Shown here: piece by piece, positions 22,315 through 23,405 of the stretch
Layout of the letters: each line of letters opens with the position of its first letter
Numbering within the stretch: the first letter of the stretch is position 1
Assembly: GCF_025791835.1 (NCBI RefSeq)
Contig: NZ_JAOXLP010000041.1
Location: forward strand, 1 to 23,405
Reading direction: 5' to 3'
DNA length: 23,405 bases
Origin: Roseomonas xinghualingensis
GTDB lineage: Bacteria > Pseudomonadota > Alphaproteobacteria > Acetobacterales > Acetobacteraceae
Notes under the pieces: model-generated
Database searches by the model: none
Told to the model about the DNA's origin: nothing
The model's input: only the letters and a program-made list of their open reading frames with translations
Position numbers and translations under genes: made by a program

Positions 22315-23405
22315 GACCTTGTTGCATCGATCGGAGCGTTGGTCGCATCTCTCCCAAGACCTCTGACGATCAGGCGATGCGGACGTATTCTGGGCGCCCC
22401 AGGTCCAACATGCGGTTCAGCACCTCGGCGGCGATGGCCACCTCGGTCGCTTGGCGTCCGTCCGTTTGCGAGCGCAGGCCATCACCGATGACGCGCTTCC
22501 AGCGCGACACATCGGCTTCGACCAGGGCACGCCAGTTGTAGCCAGACGCTCTCTGCCAGCCCATGCGGCCGCGCTCGGCGATGGTCCGCAGATGGCGGTC
22601 GCGTGCCGTCGGCGCAGTCCTGGCCGACGCGCTTGGGACTGCGCTTGATCGGGGCGGCACTGTGATCTCCGCCTCCGGGTGACGGGCCATAATCTCCGCA
22701 TGGACGTCGTCGCGGTCGTAAGCTCCATCGGCGGTGAAGGACGCGACAGGTCCGTCCACTCTCTCGAGCAGCGGACCGACTTGCCCGCCATCATCGGCAT
22801 CGTGGCCTGTCAGCACCGACGCGACGATCCGCCCCGTGTCGGCGTCGGTGGCGAGGTGCAGTTTGCGCCACGATCGGCGTCGTCGTGTCCCGTGCTTCTC
22901 CGTGAGCCACTCGCCGGGCCCGTAGAGCTTCAACCCCGTGCTGTCCACCAGCAGGTGCAGGGGCGCTTGCCCGCCGCGTGGCCGCGGTACCTCGAGCGTC
23001 TCCGCCCGCCGGCTTAAGGTCGTATGGTCGGGCACGGCGAGATCGAGGCCGAGCAACTGTAGTATCGAGGCGATCAGGCCCTCTGTTTGGCGTAGTGCCA
23101 GATGGAACAGGGCACTCAGCGTCAGCGCAGTCGCGATTGCCAAGCCCGAATAGGATGGCTGCCCGCCGCGGGTGGTCCGAGGCGCTGCCCGCCAGCCCTC
23201 AGTCGCGTCCTCGGTGAACCACACCGTCAGGCTGCCACGAGCGCGAAGGCCCGCCTCATACGCGGCCCAGTTCGTGACCCGATGCCGCTGCCTCGGGATT
23301 CGATGGCGCAGGTCCTTGTTCACTTTGAAGGGCAAGCGCGGTGTCCCCGTCGGTCATCGGGGCACTCCAGCCCCATCCCACCCTACCTCGGACTCAGATC
23401 CGATC
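22315..23405 (-). mobile_element. IS903-type IS5-family element, running to the window edge
   Basis: The left tip GACCTTGTTGCATCGATCGG (22315) resembles IS903-type ends. The last bases of the window (CCGATC) match the start of its reverse complement, so the window seems to end inside the right inverted repeat. The element interrupts an older IS5-family fragment. Confidence 0.6.
22370..23335 (-). CDS. IS903-group (IS5-family) transposase
   Basis: A 321-residue DDE transposase. It begins in the IS903 style (RHRVTNWAAYEAGLRARGSLTVWF) and continues with the DUF772-like segment YSGLAIATALTLSALFHLAL. The catalytic residues are Asp in HLLVDSTGLKLYG, Asp in SFTADGAYDRDDV and Glu in WRALVEADVSRWKRVIG. 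Length is normal for the group and there is no internal break. The ATG at 23335 is the first Met before the basic N-terminus. Confidence 0.93.
   Translation of the reverse strand: MPFKVNKDLRHRIPRQRHRVTNWAAYEAGLRARGSLTVWFTEDATEGWRAAPRTTRGGQPSYSGLAIATALTLSALFHLALRQTEGLIASILQLLGLDLAVPDHTTLSRRAETLEVPRPRGGQAPLHLLVDSTGLKLYGPGEWLTEKHGTRRRRSWRKLHLATDADTGRIVASVLTGHDADDGGQVGPLLERVDGPVASFTADGAYDRDDVHAEIMARHPEAEITVPPRSSAVPSASARTAPTARDRHLRTIAERGRMGWQRASGYNWRALVEADVSRWKRVIGDGLRSQTDGRQATEVAIAAEVLNRMLDLGRPEYVRIA

Noticed and set aside
1..23405. tRNA, rRNA or CRISPR arrays
   Set aside because: I saw no cloverleaf, rRNA-like segment or regularly spaced repeats anywhere in the window.

Overview
The window looks like accessory DNA from a high-GC alphaproteobacterium. 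Acetobacteraceae (Roseomonas-like) is my best guess from codon use and protein style, not from any search. Only the left part (about 100-2700) resembles ordinary backbone: a double cold-shock-domain protein, an orphan scpA, a hypothetical gene overlapping it, and a short divergent gene. From 2747 to the right edge the DNA is a patchwork of mobile elements with a few islands of metabolic or transport genes.

Layout: (1) 2832-6625 is a minimal tniA-tniB-tniQ transposon with no cargo. Its inverted ends can be read directly. It is flanked by the tail of a tyrosine recombinase on one side and a shred of what looks like a cation-efflux gene on the other. (2) 6684-9287 is a compact molybdate importer operon (modA-modB-modC, minus strand) with overlapping genes and a ModE-like inverted repeat before modA. 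(3) 9390-12310 is an insertion-sequence scrap yard: a frameshifted IS6, an IS30 tail, an IS3 tail, an IS110 head, a well-delimited IS5/IS427-type element with an A6 frameshift site, and an IS701 head. (4) 12437-14252 holds a small unknown protein, two small overlapping ORFs and a TauE/SafE-type anion exporter. (5) 14600-18770 is a second IS cluster: an IS3 orfA with an amber codon, an intact IS110/IS1111-group transposase with a long 3' non-coding end that may encode a bridge RNA, an IS630 with an internal deletion, an IS4/Tn5-like head, and an IS5-family transposase. (6) 19006-21732 is a four-gene minus-strand operon. (7) 22195-23405 is an IS5-family remnant interrupted by an IS903-type element that runs into the window edge.

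The most interesting content is the operon at 19006-21732. I read it as a cobalt-type thiocyanate hydrolase (SCNase) of the nitrile-hydratase superfamily. Its order is a fused beta-alpha subunit gene, the catalytic gamma subunit with the C-T-L-C-S-C metal claw, a P15K-like maturation protein with a C-X4-C-X-C motif, and a HupE/UreJ-type metal permease that would supply cobalt. In the characterised Thiobacillus thioparus enzyme, alpha and beta are separate polypeptides. Here they are one 283-residue chain joined by a Gly/Thr/Asn-rich linker. The catalytic subunit also carries a His-rich N-terminal tail that arose at least partly by an 18-bp duplication. The TauE/SafE exporter in the same island could remove sulfur oxyanions made from the thiocyanate sulfur, but that link is inference only.
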